From: Myxococcus stipitatus DSM 14675 | Lineage (GTDB): Bacteria; Myxococcota; Myxococcia; Myxococcales; Myxococcaceae | DNA length: 64,000 nt | NCBI RefSeq assembly: GCF_000331735.1 | Contig: NC_020126.1 | Span: forward strand, 9,241,501-9,305,500 | Reading direction: 5' to 3' | Shown here: positions 25,766-33,978 of the stretch, in pieces | Layout of the letters: each line of letters opens with the position of its first letter | Position numbering within the stretch: position 1 is the stretch's first letter | The notes under the pieces: model-generated | What the model saw: only the letters and a program-made list of their open reading frames with translations | Told to the model about the DNA's origin: nothing | Database searches by the model: none | Position numbers and translations under genes: made by a program

Positions 25766-26503
25766 ATGAAGAAAGTGCTCGTCCTCGGCGCCACCAGCGC
25801 CATTGCCCAGGCCACGGTGCGGCTGCTCGCCGCGCGAGGGGCCTCGCTGTACCTCGTGGGTCGCAACGCGGCGAACCTGGATGCGGTGACGAAGGATGCC
25901 GCCACGCGGGGCGCCGCGAAGGTGGAGTCGAAGGCGGTGGACCTGAACGACTTCGCCACGCATGAGGCGCTGGTGGAGGGGGCGTATCAGGCGCTGGGTG
26001 GATTGGATGGCGTGGTGCTGGCGCACGGCGTGCTGGGAGACCAGGCGGAGTCGCAGGCCACGTGGACGGCGACGGAGGCGGTGCTGCGCACCAACTTCAT
26101 GAGCGCCGTGTCGCTGCTGACGCCGCTGGCCAACCGGTTCGAGGCGCAGAAGGCGGGCACGCTGGTGGTCATCTCGTCGGTGGCGGGAGACCGGGGCCGG
26201 CAGAGCAACTACGTGTACGGCGCGTCGAAGGGTGCGCTGAACGTGTTCCTCCAGGGCCTGCGCAACCGCCTGGCGAAGTCCAACGTGGCGGTGGTGACGG
26301 TGAAGCCGGGCTTCGTGGACACACCGATGACGGCGCACCTGCCGAAGAACAAGCTGTTCGCGTCGCCGGAGAAGGTGGCGCGAGGACTCTTGCGCGCCGC
26401 GGACTCGCGCAAGAACGAGGTCTACGTCCCCGGCATCTGGGCGCTCATCATGCTCATCATCAAGAGCATCCCGGAATCCGTGTTCAAGAAGTTGAAGCTC
26501 TAG
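25766..26503 (+). CDS. DprE2-like short-chain dehydrogenase
   Basis: 245 residues, classical SDR fold. Cofactor motif VLVLGATSAIAQATVRLL (TGxxxGIG variant), catalytic VISSVAGDRGRQSNYVYGAS with Ser-Tyr-x3-Lys (YGASK), and a C-terminal hydrophobic amphipathic helix (IWALIMLIIKSIPESVFK) that may anchor it to the membrane. DprE2 reduces the 2-keto intermediate made by DprE1 to give the arabinose epimer. It follows the DprE1-like gene after a 28-bp gap containing an unusual T-run (25742-25748). Together with the UbiA-HAD gene this makes a three-gene pathway. Confidence 0.86.
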   Translation: MKKVLVLGATSAIAQATVRLLAARGASLYLVGRNAANLDAVTKDAATRGAAKVESKAVDLNDFATHEALVEGAYQALGGLDGVVLAHGVLGDQAESQATWTATEAVLRTNFMSAVSLLTPLANRFEAQKAGTLVVISSVAGDRGRQSNYVYGASKGALNVFLQGLRNRLAKSNVAVVTVKPGFVDTPMTAHLPKNKLFASPEKVARGLLRAADSRKNEVYVPGIWALIMLIIKSIPESVFKKLKL

Positions 26504-26529
26504 TTGTAGACGTCCGCTCGCAGCGGCGC

Positions 26530-26583
26530 GGCTTGTCAGGGGGCCTTGCTATCTCCACACTCGAGGCATGGCCTACGGCAAAC
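26530..26583 (+). promoter_or_regulatory. Duplicated promoter/start region, copy 1
   Basis: This stretch is repeated at 27166-27219 with one mismatch in 54. It covers TTGTCA (26533-26538), a 17-base spacer, CACACT (26556-26561), and the ATG of the first Uma2 gene seven bases later. The spacing suggests a -35/-10 pair with transcription beginning at or very near the start codon. The -10 is poor. Confidence 0.5.
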
Positions 26584-27158
26584 GCGAAACAGAGGGCGTC
26601 GCAACCCTCGCCGACATCGAGGCTCTGCCTGAGGGCGTCGTGGGCGAGATCATCGATGGGACGTTGTATGTGCATGCCCAGCCAAGACCTGGGCATATGG
26701 ACATCTTGGGGGGCTTGCATGCCGTGCTCTGGAGCCAGTTCCAGCAAGGGCGCAGTGGGCCCGGGGGCTGGTGGATTCAGGTAGAGCCCGGCATCGAGCT
26801 GGAAGACTCACCGGAGTTCATTCCAGACATCGCGGGGTGGCGGAAGGAGCGCATCGCACGGCTGCCAGCAACCTCATGGCGACTGGCTCCGGACTGGGCT
26901 TGCGAAATCCTCTCACCGTCGACGCGTGGGTATGACCAGCGCATCAAGCGCCCGTTCTACGCACGCATCGGCATCCGGCATCTGTGGTTCATCGACCTGG
27001 AGTCGCGCACGCTCACCGTGAGCGAGTTGCGCGAGGGCCGCTGGACCGAGCTGGGTGTGTACGGTGACGACGATGTCGTCCGTGCCGCGCCGTTCGAGGA
27101 AGTCGAGCTGCGGCTCGGGGAACTCTGGCCTCTCGTGGAGCCGTCCGACGCCCGGTAG
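26568..27158 (+). CDS. Uma2 family protein, copy 1
   Basis: 196 residues of the Uma2 (DUF820) family, a PD-(D/E)xK-like nuclease fold. Landmarks: LADIEALPEGVVGEIIDG, the acidic PEFIPDIAGWRKER, WACEILSPSTRGYDQRIK with the E-x-x-K-type core, and FYARIGIRHLWFIDLESRTL. Such genes are abundant in cyanobacteria and myxobacteria, mostly uncharacterised; DNA cleavage is predicted only from fold. A second copy follows 45 bases downstream, with its own duplicated promoter-like leader. The tandem arrangement is a recent local duplication. Confidence 0.9.
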   Translation: MAYGKRETEGVATLADIEALPEGVVGEIIDGTLYVHAQPRPGHMDILGGLHAVLWSQFQQGRSGPGGWWIQVEPGIELEDSPEFIPDIAGWRKERIARLPATSWRLAPDWACEILSPSTRGYDQRIKRPFYARIGIRHLWFIDLESRTLTVSELREGRWTELGVYGDDDVVRAAPFEEVELRLGELWPLVEPSDAR

Positions 27159-27165
27159 CTGCGCT

Positions 27166-27219
27166 GGCTTGTCAGGGGGCCTTGCTCTCTCCACACTCGA
27201 GGCATGGCCTACGGCAAAC
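27166..27219 (+). promoter_or_regulatory. Duplicated promoter/start region, copy 2
   Basis: Second copy of the 26530-26583 segment (one A-to-C change). It contains TTGTCA, the same 17-base spacer, CACACT and the ATG of the second Uma2 gene. Conservation of the upstream part shows that the duplication unit included the promoter. Confidence 0.5.
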
Positions 27220-27791
27220 AGTCGCTGAACAGGGTTGCGACCCTCGCCGACATCGAGGCTCTGCCTGAGGGCGTCGTGGGCGAGATCATCGAGGGTGCGC
27301 TGTATACACATGCCCGCCCTGACGGCGGACATGTCTATCTGGGATTGAGATTGTTTGGCGAGCTGGATGGTCCGTTCCAGCTCGGCAACCCCGGTCCTGG
27401 CGGCTGGTGGCTCATGGTCGAGCCCGGTGTGCGAGCAGCAGGCTCGCCCGAGTTCGTTCCAGACCTCGCGGGGTGGCGACGCGAACGTGTCGCCACGCTC
27501 CCGGAGCGGCAGTGGACCCTCCATCCCGACTGGGTCTGCGAAATCCTCTCGCCGTCGACTCGCGCCTATGACCTGAACATCAAGCGCCCGTTCTACGCGA
27601 GGCTCGGCATCCGCCACCTGTGGCTCATCGACATGGTCTCTCGCACGCTCACCGTGAGCGAGCTGCGCGATGGACAATGGGCCGAGCTGGGCGTCTACAC
27701 CGACGGGGACTCCCTCATCCGAATCCCACCCTTCGAGGATGTCGAGCTGCGCTGGGGATGGCTCTGGCGCTCACTCCAGCACTCCGACTGA
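27204..27791 (+). CDS. Uma2 family protein, copy 2
   Basis: 195 residues, paralogue of the preceding gene. The first ~25 residues and the block WVCEILSPSTRAYDLNIK / FYARLGIRHLWLIDMVSRTL are nearly identical, while the central region (residues ~30-75) differs strongly. That suggests diversification of one surface while the nuclease-like core is kept (PEFVPDLAGWRRER; E-x9-K core). No partner gene. Function unknown; predicted DNA-active only from the family fold. The end is ten bases from the convergent aldo/keto reductase stop. Confidence 0.9.
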   Translation: MAYGKQSLNRVATLADIEALPEGVVGEIIEGALYTHARPDGGHVYLGLRLFGELDGPFQLGNPGPGGWWLMVEPGVRAAGSPEFVPDLAGWRRERVATLPERQWTLHPDWVCEILSPSTRAYDLNIKRPFYARLGIRHLWLIDMVSRTLTVSELRDGQWAELGVYTDGDSLIRIPPFEDVELRWGWLWRSLQHSD

Positions 27792-27800
27792 GCACGCCCC

Positions 27801-28931
27801 TCAGCGCGCCGCCGGGCGGAACCAGGTCGGCTCCGCGCGGATGGACGTCCCGCCGCTGAACATGCCCCCGCTGTAGAACGTGTCCTCGAAGAAGATGTAC
27901 GGGTGGACGAGCTCCGGGCGACTGGCAGCCTCCAGTCGGGCCGCTTGTGCCGGCGGAAGCTCCACGTCCAGCGCGTGCAGGTTCGCCTCGAGCTGCTCCA
28001 GCTTCGTCGCGCCGATGATGGTCGACGCCACCCCGGGCCGCCGCGCCACCCATGCCAGCGCGACCTGCGCGGGAGACCGGTCCAGCTCTCGTGACACCTC
28101 CAGCAACGTGTCGACGATGCGCCAGTTCCGCTCCGTGAAGAGCTTCTCCAGACCCGGGTTTCCTCCTCCCTGGATGGCCGGAAGCCGACCCTCCCCCTTC
28201 GCCGTGAGCCCCTCTCGCGTGTACTTGCCCGACAACATCCCCGAGCCCAGCGGACTCCACGGCGTGATGCTCGCCCCGAGCTCCAGCGCGGCGGGGATGT
28301 GCTCGCGCTCGATGTTGCGCTCCAGCAGCGAGTACTCGAGTTGGAGCGCGACCACCCGCTCCCAACCCTGGCGCTCCGCCAACGTCTGCGCCCGTGCGAA
28401 GTACCAGGCCGGCACGTCCGACAGCCCGAGGTAGCGAATCTTCCCCGCGCTCACGAGGTCCGTCAGCGTCTGCATCACCTCCTCCAGCGGAGTGATGCCG
28501 TCCCACGCGTGCAGCCAGTAGAGGTCCACGTAGTCCGTCTTCAGCCGGCGCAGCGACGCCTCCAGCGCGCGATGGATGTTCTTGCGTCCATTGCCTCCCG
28601 CGTTCGGGTCCCCGGGAATCGTGTTGATGGTGAACTTCGTCGCGATGACGGCGCTGTCACGCCCGCCCTGCTTCGCGAAGTAGTCCCCGATGAACTCCTC
28701 GCTCGTCCCACCCGTGTACCCATCCGCCGTGTCGAGGAAGTTGCCACCCGCCTCCAGGTAGCGGGCCAGCAGCCTGTGCGCCGTCTCCTTGGGACTCCCC
28801 CACCCCCACTCCGTGCCGAACGTCATGGTCCCCAGCGCCAACGGGCTCACCCTCAGCCCCGAGCGCCCCAGCAGGTGATACCGGGCCAACGAGTCGATGC
28901 GCTTCGTCGTGTTCGTCGTCATGTGCGCCAT
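27801..28931 (-). CDS. Aldo/keto reductase
   Basis: 376 residues from the ATG at 28931 (GGAGG seven bases upstream). TIM-barrel AKR motifs: SPLALGTMTFGTEWGWG, catalytic Asp/Tyr in NFLDTADGYTGG, VIATKF, YVDLYWLHAWDGITPLEEV, YLGLSDVPAWYFA and the NADPH-binding C-terminal GVASTIIGATKLEQLEANL. It probably reduces aldehydes or ketones with NADPH in the cytoplasm. It is divergent from a LysR regulator, sharing a 89-bp promoter region, so it is the likely target gene of that regulator. Substrate unknown. Confidence 0.92.
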   Translation of the reverse strand: MAHMTTNTTKRIDSLARYHLLGRSGLRVSPLALGTMTFGTEWGWGSPKETAHRLLARYLEAGGNFLDTADGYTGGTSEEFIGDYFAKQGGRDSAVIATKFTINTIPGDPNAGGNGRKNIHRALEASLRRLKTDYVDLYWLHAWDGITPLEEVMQTLTDLVSAGKIRYLGLSDVPAWYFARAQTLAERQGWERVVALQLEYSLLERNIEREHIPAALELGASITPWSPLGSGMLSGKYTREGLTAKGEGRLPAIQGGGNPGLEKLFTERNWRIVDTLLEVSRELDRSPAQVALAWVARRPGVASTIIGATKLEQLEANLHALDVELPPAQAARLEAASRPELVHPYIFFEDTFYSGGMFSGGTSIRAEPTWFRPAAR

Positions 28932-28990
28932 CCGTGCCTCCGTGATGGACACAACATGCGCCGCGCACTCTCTTCGAGAAAGGGGCAGAA

Positions 28991-29007
28991 TGTTCAAACA
29001 CTGTTGA
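28991..29007. promoter_or_regulatory. Candidate LysR operator
   Basis: TGTTCAAACACTGTTGA contains two interlocking symmetric elements: TGTT-CA-AACA and AACA-C-TGTT. It is in the AT-richer middle of the divergent AKR/LysR intergenic region, 14 bases before the LysR start, where an autoregulatory LysR site would be expected. The LysR T-N11-A rule is only loosely met. Confidence 0.35.
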
Positions 29008-29020
29008 GGAGCCTTTAACA

Positions 29021-29923
29021 ATGGCCCTGACGCCCCTGAATGAGCTGGCCGTGTTCATCGCCGTCGCCCGACACAAGAGCTTCACCCGCGCGGCGAAGGA
29101 GTTGGGGGTCTCCACCTCCGCCGTGAGCCACACCGTGCGACTCCTGGAGGAACGCGCGGGAGGAGCCCTGCTGTCTCGGACCACGCGCAGCGTGTCACTC
29201 ACGGACATGGGGCAGCGATTGCTGGAGCGCGCCGGGCCTGGCCTGGAGGCGGCGCTCAGTGCGCTCGACCACCTGTCCGCAGATACCTCCGAGGTGACGG
29301 GCACACTGCGGCTCACCGTCCCCGTCACGTCCATCTCGACGGTGCTCGAGCCCGTCCTGCCCCGCTTCATCCAGGAGCACCCTCACGTCCGCGTGGAGGT
29401 GCGTGTCTCCGACCGGTTCGTGAACATCGTGCAGGAGGGCCTCGACGCCGGCATCCGCCTCACCGAGTCCGTCGAGCGCGACATGGTGCAGGTCCGCCTC
29501 ACGCCGCCCTTCCGCTTCGTCATCGTCGGCTCGCCCGCGTACCTCAAGAAGCGAGGCACCCCGACGCGGCCCGAAGACCTGGAGCACCACGACTGCATCA
29601 GCTTCCGAGCCCCCACGACGGGACTGCTCTACCACTGGGAGTTGGAGCGAGGACGCCGCGAGCTGCGGGTCCCCGTGAAGGGACCGCTGGTCGCGGACCA
29701 TGCCCAGTTCATGCTGCGCATGGCGATAGCCGGCGTGGGGCTGGCGTACCTCGCGGAGATTGAAGCCGAGCCCGCGTTGAGTTCGGGCGCGGTGAGAGCC
29801 GTGATGGAGGACTGGACGCCCTCCGTGCCCGGCTTGTTCCTCTACTACCCCCACCGCGCCCGCGCCTCACCGCCCCTGCGCGCCTTCATCAACCTGGCGC
29901 GCAAGCTCCTCCCGGTGAAGTAG
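29021..29923 (+). CDS. LysR family transcriptional regulator
   Basis: 300 residues. N-terminal winged helix-turn-helix (FIAVARHKSFTRAAKELGVS, then TSAVSHTVRLLEERAGGALL) followed by an effector-binding domain with DAGIRLTESVERDMV and FVIVGSPAYLKKRG, the pattern of the AaeR/DsdC-like LTTRs that sit beside oxidoreductases. ATG start; a purine-rich GAGGAG lies 11-16 bases upstream. It likely regulates the divergent aldo/keto reductase and itself. The effector is unknown. Confidence 0.93.
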   Translation: MALTPLNELAVFIAVARHKSFTRAAKELGVSTSAVSHTVRLLEERAGGALLSRTTRSVSLTDMGQRLLERAGPGLEAALSALDHLSADTSEVTGTLRLTVPVTSISTVLEPVLPRFIQEHPHVRVEVRVSDRFVNIVQEGLDAGIRLTESVERDMVQVRLTPPFRFVIVGSPAYLKKRGTPTRPEDLEHHDCISFRAPTTGLLYHWELERGRRELRVPVKGPLVADHAQFMLRMAIAGVGLAYLAEIEAEPALSSGAVRAVMEDWTPSVPGLFLYYPHRARASPPLRAFINLARKLLPVK

Positions 29924-29937
29924 ACCCGTGCCGAGCC

Positions 29938-30654
29938 TCAGTAGAAGTCCGTGGGAGGAATCGCGAGCCCCGACAACTCCAGCAGATACAAACAGGCCTC
30001 ACGAAACGCGCCCCCTTGGCCCTTATCGTCTGGAGACCAGACGAGATAGGCCTTGTAGCGGCCACGCTGAACACCCTCCAGCAGCCAGTCCGCGCCATCG
30101 AGATACTCGACGCCATACGGCGCGCTCGGCCTGCTCGAACGCGTCCAGAAAGAAAACGCCTGCAACTTGCGATGGAGCTCGTTCCATTCGCTCGGCAAGA
30201 GCAGACGGGAGCGCTGAGTCCTGGGTGCGTCCAGCCAGCTCGCATAGCCACCCAGATGCTCCGCGTGCAGCACATACACCGCCCCCCGCCGCTCCACGCG
30301 AATCATCAGAGGTGCACTGAAGGACGGGCTCCAGGTGAAGCGATAGACCTCGGAGTCCCATCCCGCGGGCCACAAGCCGCGCTCCCCCATGGTGTAGAGG
30401 ATGGTGGAGAAGACACACCGCTTGAATCTGTCCGAGCGCAGGTCCGGCCGCCCCGCGACCAGGTCCATCTTGAAGGACACCGCCAGGGCACCCTCTGGGA
30501 TGACCGAGGGCAAGGGCAATGGCCGCTCCGCCTTCGAGGTGCAGTACCGCCAGAAGGCCGCGTCGTAGTCCGCCCCCCAGGGAACAGACTGCCGGGCCGC
30601 ACAGCCCCCCAGCACCCACGCGATGAAACACAGACGAACCCAGCTCGAACCCAT
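29938..30654 (-). CDS. Hypothetical lipoprotein
   Basis: 238 residues from the ATG at 30654 (a GTG at 30681 would add nine residues). Signal MGSSWVRLCFIAWVLGGCAA with lipobox VLGGC. The mature part is a Trp/Tyr/Arg-rich globular protein (DYDAAFWRYCTSKAERPL; VYRFTWSPSFSAPLMIRVER) with no recognised domain. It may be a periplasmic or outer-membrane lipoprotein peculiar to myxobacteria. Its stop is 14 bases from the convergent LysR stop; no operon partner upstream on the strand except recX 45 bases away. Confidence 0.72.
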   Translation of the reverse strand: MGSSWVRLCFIAWVLGGCAARQSVPWGADYDAAFWRYCTSKAERPLPLPSVIPEGALAVSFKMDLVAGRPDLRSDRFKRCVFSTILYTMGERGLWPAGWDSEVYRFTWSPSFSAPLMIRVERRGAVYVLHAEHLGGYASWLDAPRTQRSRLLLPSEWNELHRKLQAFSFWTRSSRPSAPYGVEYLDGADWLLEGVQRGRYKAYLVWSPDDKGQGGAFREACLYLLELSGLAIPPTDFY

Positions 30655-30699
30655 GCACCAAGCCTGCCCATCCCACCGCACTGAATCCTCACGGAAGGC

Positions 30700-31281
30700 T
30701 CACGACTCCCGCACGCTCTCGTCGAGCGTCCCGTCGATGACCTTCTTCGCGATCCCGAACGAGAACCCCGCGCGTGCGAGCGCCGCCAGGTCCCGCTTGC
30801 GGTTCTCCTCGCGCGTCTCCAGGTTCTTGCGGAACGGGCCCAGCCGCTTCTTCCGCGCCCAGATGCGAGCCGCCTGCTCGTCGGAGACCTCCGCCGTCGC
30901 CTGCGCCAGCTTGCGCTGCACCAGCTCCGCGCCCACGCCCTTCATCCGCAGCTTCTGCGCAATCACCCGCGTGCTGCGGCCCGAAGCGCGCAGTGACTGC
31001 GCCTTCATCCCCGCATAGGCGTCATCGTTGATGAGCCCGTTGCGCACCAGCTTCTGCGTCAGCGCCTCAATCCACCCGAGCGCCTCCGCCTTGTCTCCCC
31101 CATGCTCCTTCACGGAGCGGTCCACGCGGCGCACGAGCACGCGCTTGAGCTGGCTCACCGTGGAGGCATAGCGCTTCAAGTAGTGCAGCGCCGCGTTCTC
31201 CAGGTAGCGGGGAGACACCTTCCGGGGTCGCTTCTGCTTCCTGAGGGGCCTGCTGTCCTGTCCGGTCCGGTCGTCTTCCAC
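30700..31281 (-). CDS. recX: Regulatory protein RecX
   Basis: 193 residues from a GTG at 31281 with AGGAG upstream. Three-helix tandem repeats of the RecX family: ALHYLKRYASTVSQLKRVL, then DDAYAGMKAQSLRASGRSTR with VIAQKLRMKGVGAELVQRKL, and RDLAALARAGFSFGIAKKVI at the end. RecX binds RecA filaments and limits recombination and SOS activity. The recA gene is not adjacent here. A ~30-residue basic N-terminal extension (RPLRKQKRPRKVSPR) precedes the family domain. Confidence 0.9.
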   Translation of the reverse strand: MEDDRTGQDSRPLRKQKRPRKVSPRYLENAALHYLKRYASTVSQLKRVLVRRVDRSVKEHGGDKAEALGWIEALTQKLVRNGLINDDAYAGMKAQSLRASGRSTRVIAQKLRMKGVGAELVQRKLAQATAEVSDEQAARIWARKKRLGPFRKNLETREENRKRDLAALARAGFSFGIAKKVIDGTLDESVRES

Positions 31282-31457
31282 GAGGGCTCCTATCTACCAG
31301 GGGAGTCCGACACGGCCCCGTCCCAAGCGCACGCCCTCGCACATCCCACCCCACGAGCGGTCAACCCCACGCGACTCAGCGCGTTGTTTCGCCGGGCAAG
31401 CACCGTTTGGGCACTCCAGGGCTCGCTGGCTACGCTCGCTTTCCGCGAGAGGCCCTC

Positions 31458-32774
31458 ATGACCAGCGCTGCCCCTGTCCCAGCCCCACTCGAGCCCCCGG
31501 CTCCCGTGACGTCCCCGCCCGCTCCCTCCACGCCGCAGGTGGAACCCTGGAGCCTCGCGCGGCGCTACGGCTTCCGCTTCGTCTTCGCCTTTTTGTTCCT
31601 GTACCACCTGCCGTTCCCTCCGAAGAGCTTCTGGCAGCCCCTCGAGGTCTGGTTGGCCAGGCATGTGTTCGGCCATGACCTGGTGGTCCCCACGGGCCCC
31701 AGTGGCAGCGGCGACAAGGCCGTGGACTACGCGCACCTGGCCTTCATGCTCACGCTCTCGTTCCTCGTCGCGGGGGTCTGGTCCTTCATCGACCGGCGCC
31801 GCACGGACTACGTGAAGGCCCACGACTTCCTGCGCGTCTACGTCCGCTACATCCTGGCCGTCTCCATGCTGTCCTATGGCTTCGCGAAGGTCATCAAGAC
31901 CCAGTTCCCCTTCCCCAACCTGGAGCGGCTCACCCAGCCCCTGGGCGACCTGTCCCCCATGGGGCTGCTCTGGACCTTCATGGGCTACTCCCCGGGCTAC
32001 AACCTCTTCACCGGAGGCGCGGAGGCCTTGGGAGGACTGCTGCTCTTCTTCCGACGAACCACGACGCTCGGCGCGCTCGTCGTCATCGGCGTCATGGTCA
32101 ACGTCGTCGCGCTCAACTTCTTCTACGACGTCCCGGTCAAGCTCTACTCCTCCCTGCTCGTCTCGCTCGCGGTCTTCCTGCTGCTGCCCGACCTCCGCCG
32201 GCTCGCGGACGTGCTCGTCTTCAACCGGGCCACCCAGCCCACCGTGCTCGCCACGCCCTTCACCTTCTCCTCCCGAGTCACCTGGGCCCTTCGCGGCGTG
32301 AAGGCCGTCTTCATCGGCTGGATGCTCTACTCCAGCGTCAGCCAGAACCTGTCCATGTCCGAGAAGTGGGGCGACGCCGCGCCCCATCCCCCGCTGTATG
32401 GGTTCTACGACGTGGAGTCCTTCACGAGGGACGGGCAGGTCCTCCCGCCCCTCCTCGGTGACACCCACCGCTGGCGCGCCTTCATCGTGAACCGCCACGG
32501 CCCGACGGTGCGGAAGATGGACGACTCACGCAAGCGCTACTTCGGCACCTACGAGGAAGGCAGCAAGTCCTTCACCCTCGCCGAGGGCCGCCAGCCGGAC
32601 GCGGCGAAGCTCGTCCTCGCCGTCGAGCAGCCAGACGCCGAGCACCTCGTGCTCAAGGGCCCCTACGAGGGCGCGACCATCGAGGTGAAGCTGCGCAAGG
32701 TGGACACCGCGTCGAAGTTCCTCCTCGTCGGCCGAGGCTTCAACTGGGTCCAGGAGTTCCCCTTCAATCGCTGA
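31458..32774 (+). CDS. DoxX-like integral membrane protein
   Basis: 438 residues from the ATG at 31458. A Pro-rich N-terminus (~30 residues) is followed by about seven membrane segments, including FGFRFV-type helix one, HLAFMLTLSFLVAGVWSF, YGFAKVIKTQFPFP, GALVVIGVMVNVVALNFFYD and LLVSLAVFLLLPDLRRL. The central region resembles DoxX-type membrane proteins. The last ~110 residues form a soluble beta-rich domain (DDSRKRYFGTYEEGSKSFTL). Function unknown; DoxX relatives are linked to redox stress. The last 11 bases overlap the convergent MBL gene. Confidence 0.78.
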   Translation: MTSAAPVPAPLEPPAPVTSPPAPSTPQVEPWSLARRYGFRFVFAFLFLYHLPFPPKSFWQPLEVWLARHVFGHDLVVPTGPSGSGDKAVDYAHLAFMLTLSFLVAGVWSFIDRRRTDYVKAHDFLRVYVRYILAVSMLSYGFAKVIKTQFPFPNLERLTQPLGDLSPMGLLWTFMGYSPGYNLFTGGAEALGGLLLFFRRTTTLGALVVIGVMVNVVALNFFYDVPVKLYSSLLVSLAVFLLLPDLRRLADVLVFNRATQPTVLATPFTFSSRVTWALRGVKAVFIGWMLYSSVSQNLSMSEKWGDAAPHPPLYGFYDVESFTRDGQVLPPLLGDTHRWRAFIVNRHGPTVRKMDDSRKRYFGTYEEGSKSFTLAEGRQPDAAKLVLAVEQPDAEHLVLKGPYEGATIEVKLRKVDTASKFLLVGRGFNWVQEFPFNR

Positions 32775-33879
32775 CAGGTGACGGGCCGCCGCACATCTCC
32801 GCCACCGCCGCGGACGTCGAGGGCAGCGGCTCCACCATGCGGCCCTCGCCAAACCCCAGCGCCCAGAAGCGGGGGCGCACCTCCTCACGCGCGAGGAGCC
32901 GCAGCAGCAGGAACTTCGCCTCGTCCTGCCCGTCGAACGCGAGCGGGAAGGTGTTGTGGTGCATCGCCACCGACGTGGAGGAGCGCAGCACCTTGTGCGC
33001 CTGCAAGGCGTCCTCGGGCCCCATGTGGACCTTGTGGATGACACGCGGGCGGAACGCGCCGATGGGCAGCACCGACAGGCGCATGGGCCCGAAGCGCGCC
33101 GCCACCATCGCGAAGTGCGGACCCAAGCCCGTGTCCCCCGCGAAGACCACCGGGCCCCCCGTGGTGGAGAAGACGTAGCCGGCCCAGAGCGTCTCCGCCA
33201 TGTCCGTGAGCCCTCGGTTGGAGCGGTGCTGCGCGGGCACCGCCGTCACCTTCATCTCCGGCGTCACGTCCGTGGACTGCCACCAGTCGAGCTCCTCGAC
33301 GTTCCGGAAGCCCTCGTCCACCAGCAGCGCCTTGTTGCCCAGGCCCACGATGAAGCGCGGATGGTGCGCCTCCTCCAGTCGCCGCAGCGTGGGCAGGTCC
33401 ATGTGGTCGTAGTGGTTGTGGCTCACCACCACCACGTCGATGGGAGGAAGGTCCTCGAAGCGGATGCCGGGAGGATGCACCCGCCGAGGCCCCACCCAGG
33501 GCACGGGGCTGGGCCGGTCCGAATAGATGGGGTCCGTCAGCACATTCACGCCGTCCGCTTGGAGGAGCACCGTGGCGTGGTTGATGAGCGTCACGCGCAG
33601 CTTCCCGGGCCCCACCCGCCGAGGCGGAGGCCGGCCGGGCGGGAGGTCCTCGTACTCGCGCCAGAGTCCCCGAGGCTCCTTCAGCGCCGCCGACACCAAC
33701 TCCGGCATCGTCAACGAGGGGGCGTCACCGAGGTTGTGGAACTTCTCCCCGTCGAAGTGCTTCGTCGCGGGGCCCTGGTGGCTCGGGCCCGCGAAGAGAC
33801 AGCCCCCCGCGAGCGGCGCGAACCAGAGCAGGCACAACAGGCGAACCGTCGAGGCGGGGAACTGGCGGTCCAGGCGCAT
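32764..33879 (-). CDS. MBL-fold metallohydrolase lipoprotein (NAPE-PLD-like)
   Basis: 371 residues. Signal peptide with lipobox FAPLAGGC. Metallo-beta-lactamase fold with metal-binding motif VVVSHNHYDHMD, further ligands in VPAQHRSNRG and VVFAGDTGLGPHF, and SVAMHHNTFPLAFDG near the end. The N-terminal LRVTLINHATVLLQADGVNV and PSPVPWVGPRRVHPPGI strongly match the family that includes NAPE-hydrolysing phospholipase D and UlaG-like enzymes. It is probably an envelope-located phosphodiesterase or lipid hydrolase; the substrate is not known. Convergent with and overlapping the DoxX-like gene by 11 bases. Confidence 0.88.
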   Translation of the reverse strand: MRLDRQFPASTVRLLCLLWFAPLAGGCLFAGPSHQGPATKHFDGEKFHNLGDAPSLTMPELVSAALKEPRGLWREYEDLPPGRPPPRRVGPGKLRVTLINHATVLLQADGVNVLTDPIYSDRPSPVPWVGPRRVHPPGIRFEDLPPIDVVVVSHNHYDHMDLPTLRRLEEAHHPRFIVGLGNKALLVDEGFRNVEELDWWQSTDVTPEMKVTAVPAQHRSNRGLTDMAETLWAGYVFSTTGGPVVFAGDTGLGPHFAMVAARFGPMRLSVLPIGAFRPRVIHKVHMGPEDALQAHKVLRSSTSVAMHHNTFPLAFDGQDEAKFLLLRLLAREEVRPRFWALGFGEGRMVEPLPSTSAAVAEMCGGPSPVSD

Positions 33880-33978
33880 GCGAACGACGCTCCATCGAGG
33901 TGACCGCGCCTCCTCCGGCCAGGACGCGCGAAGGCCCCATCGTAACGGCTGGAGCCCGGGAGCGCATGTCGCCGTGAC

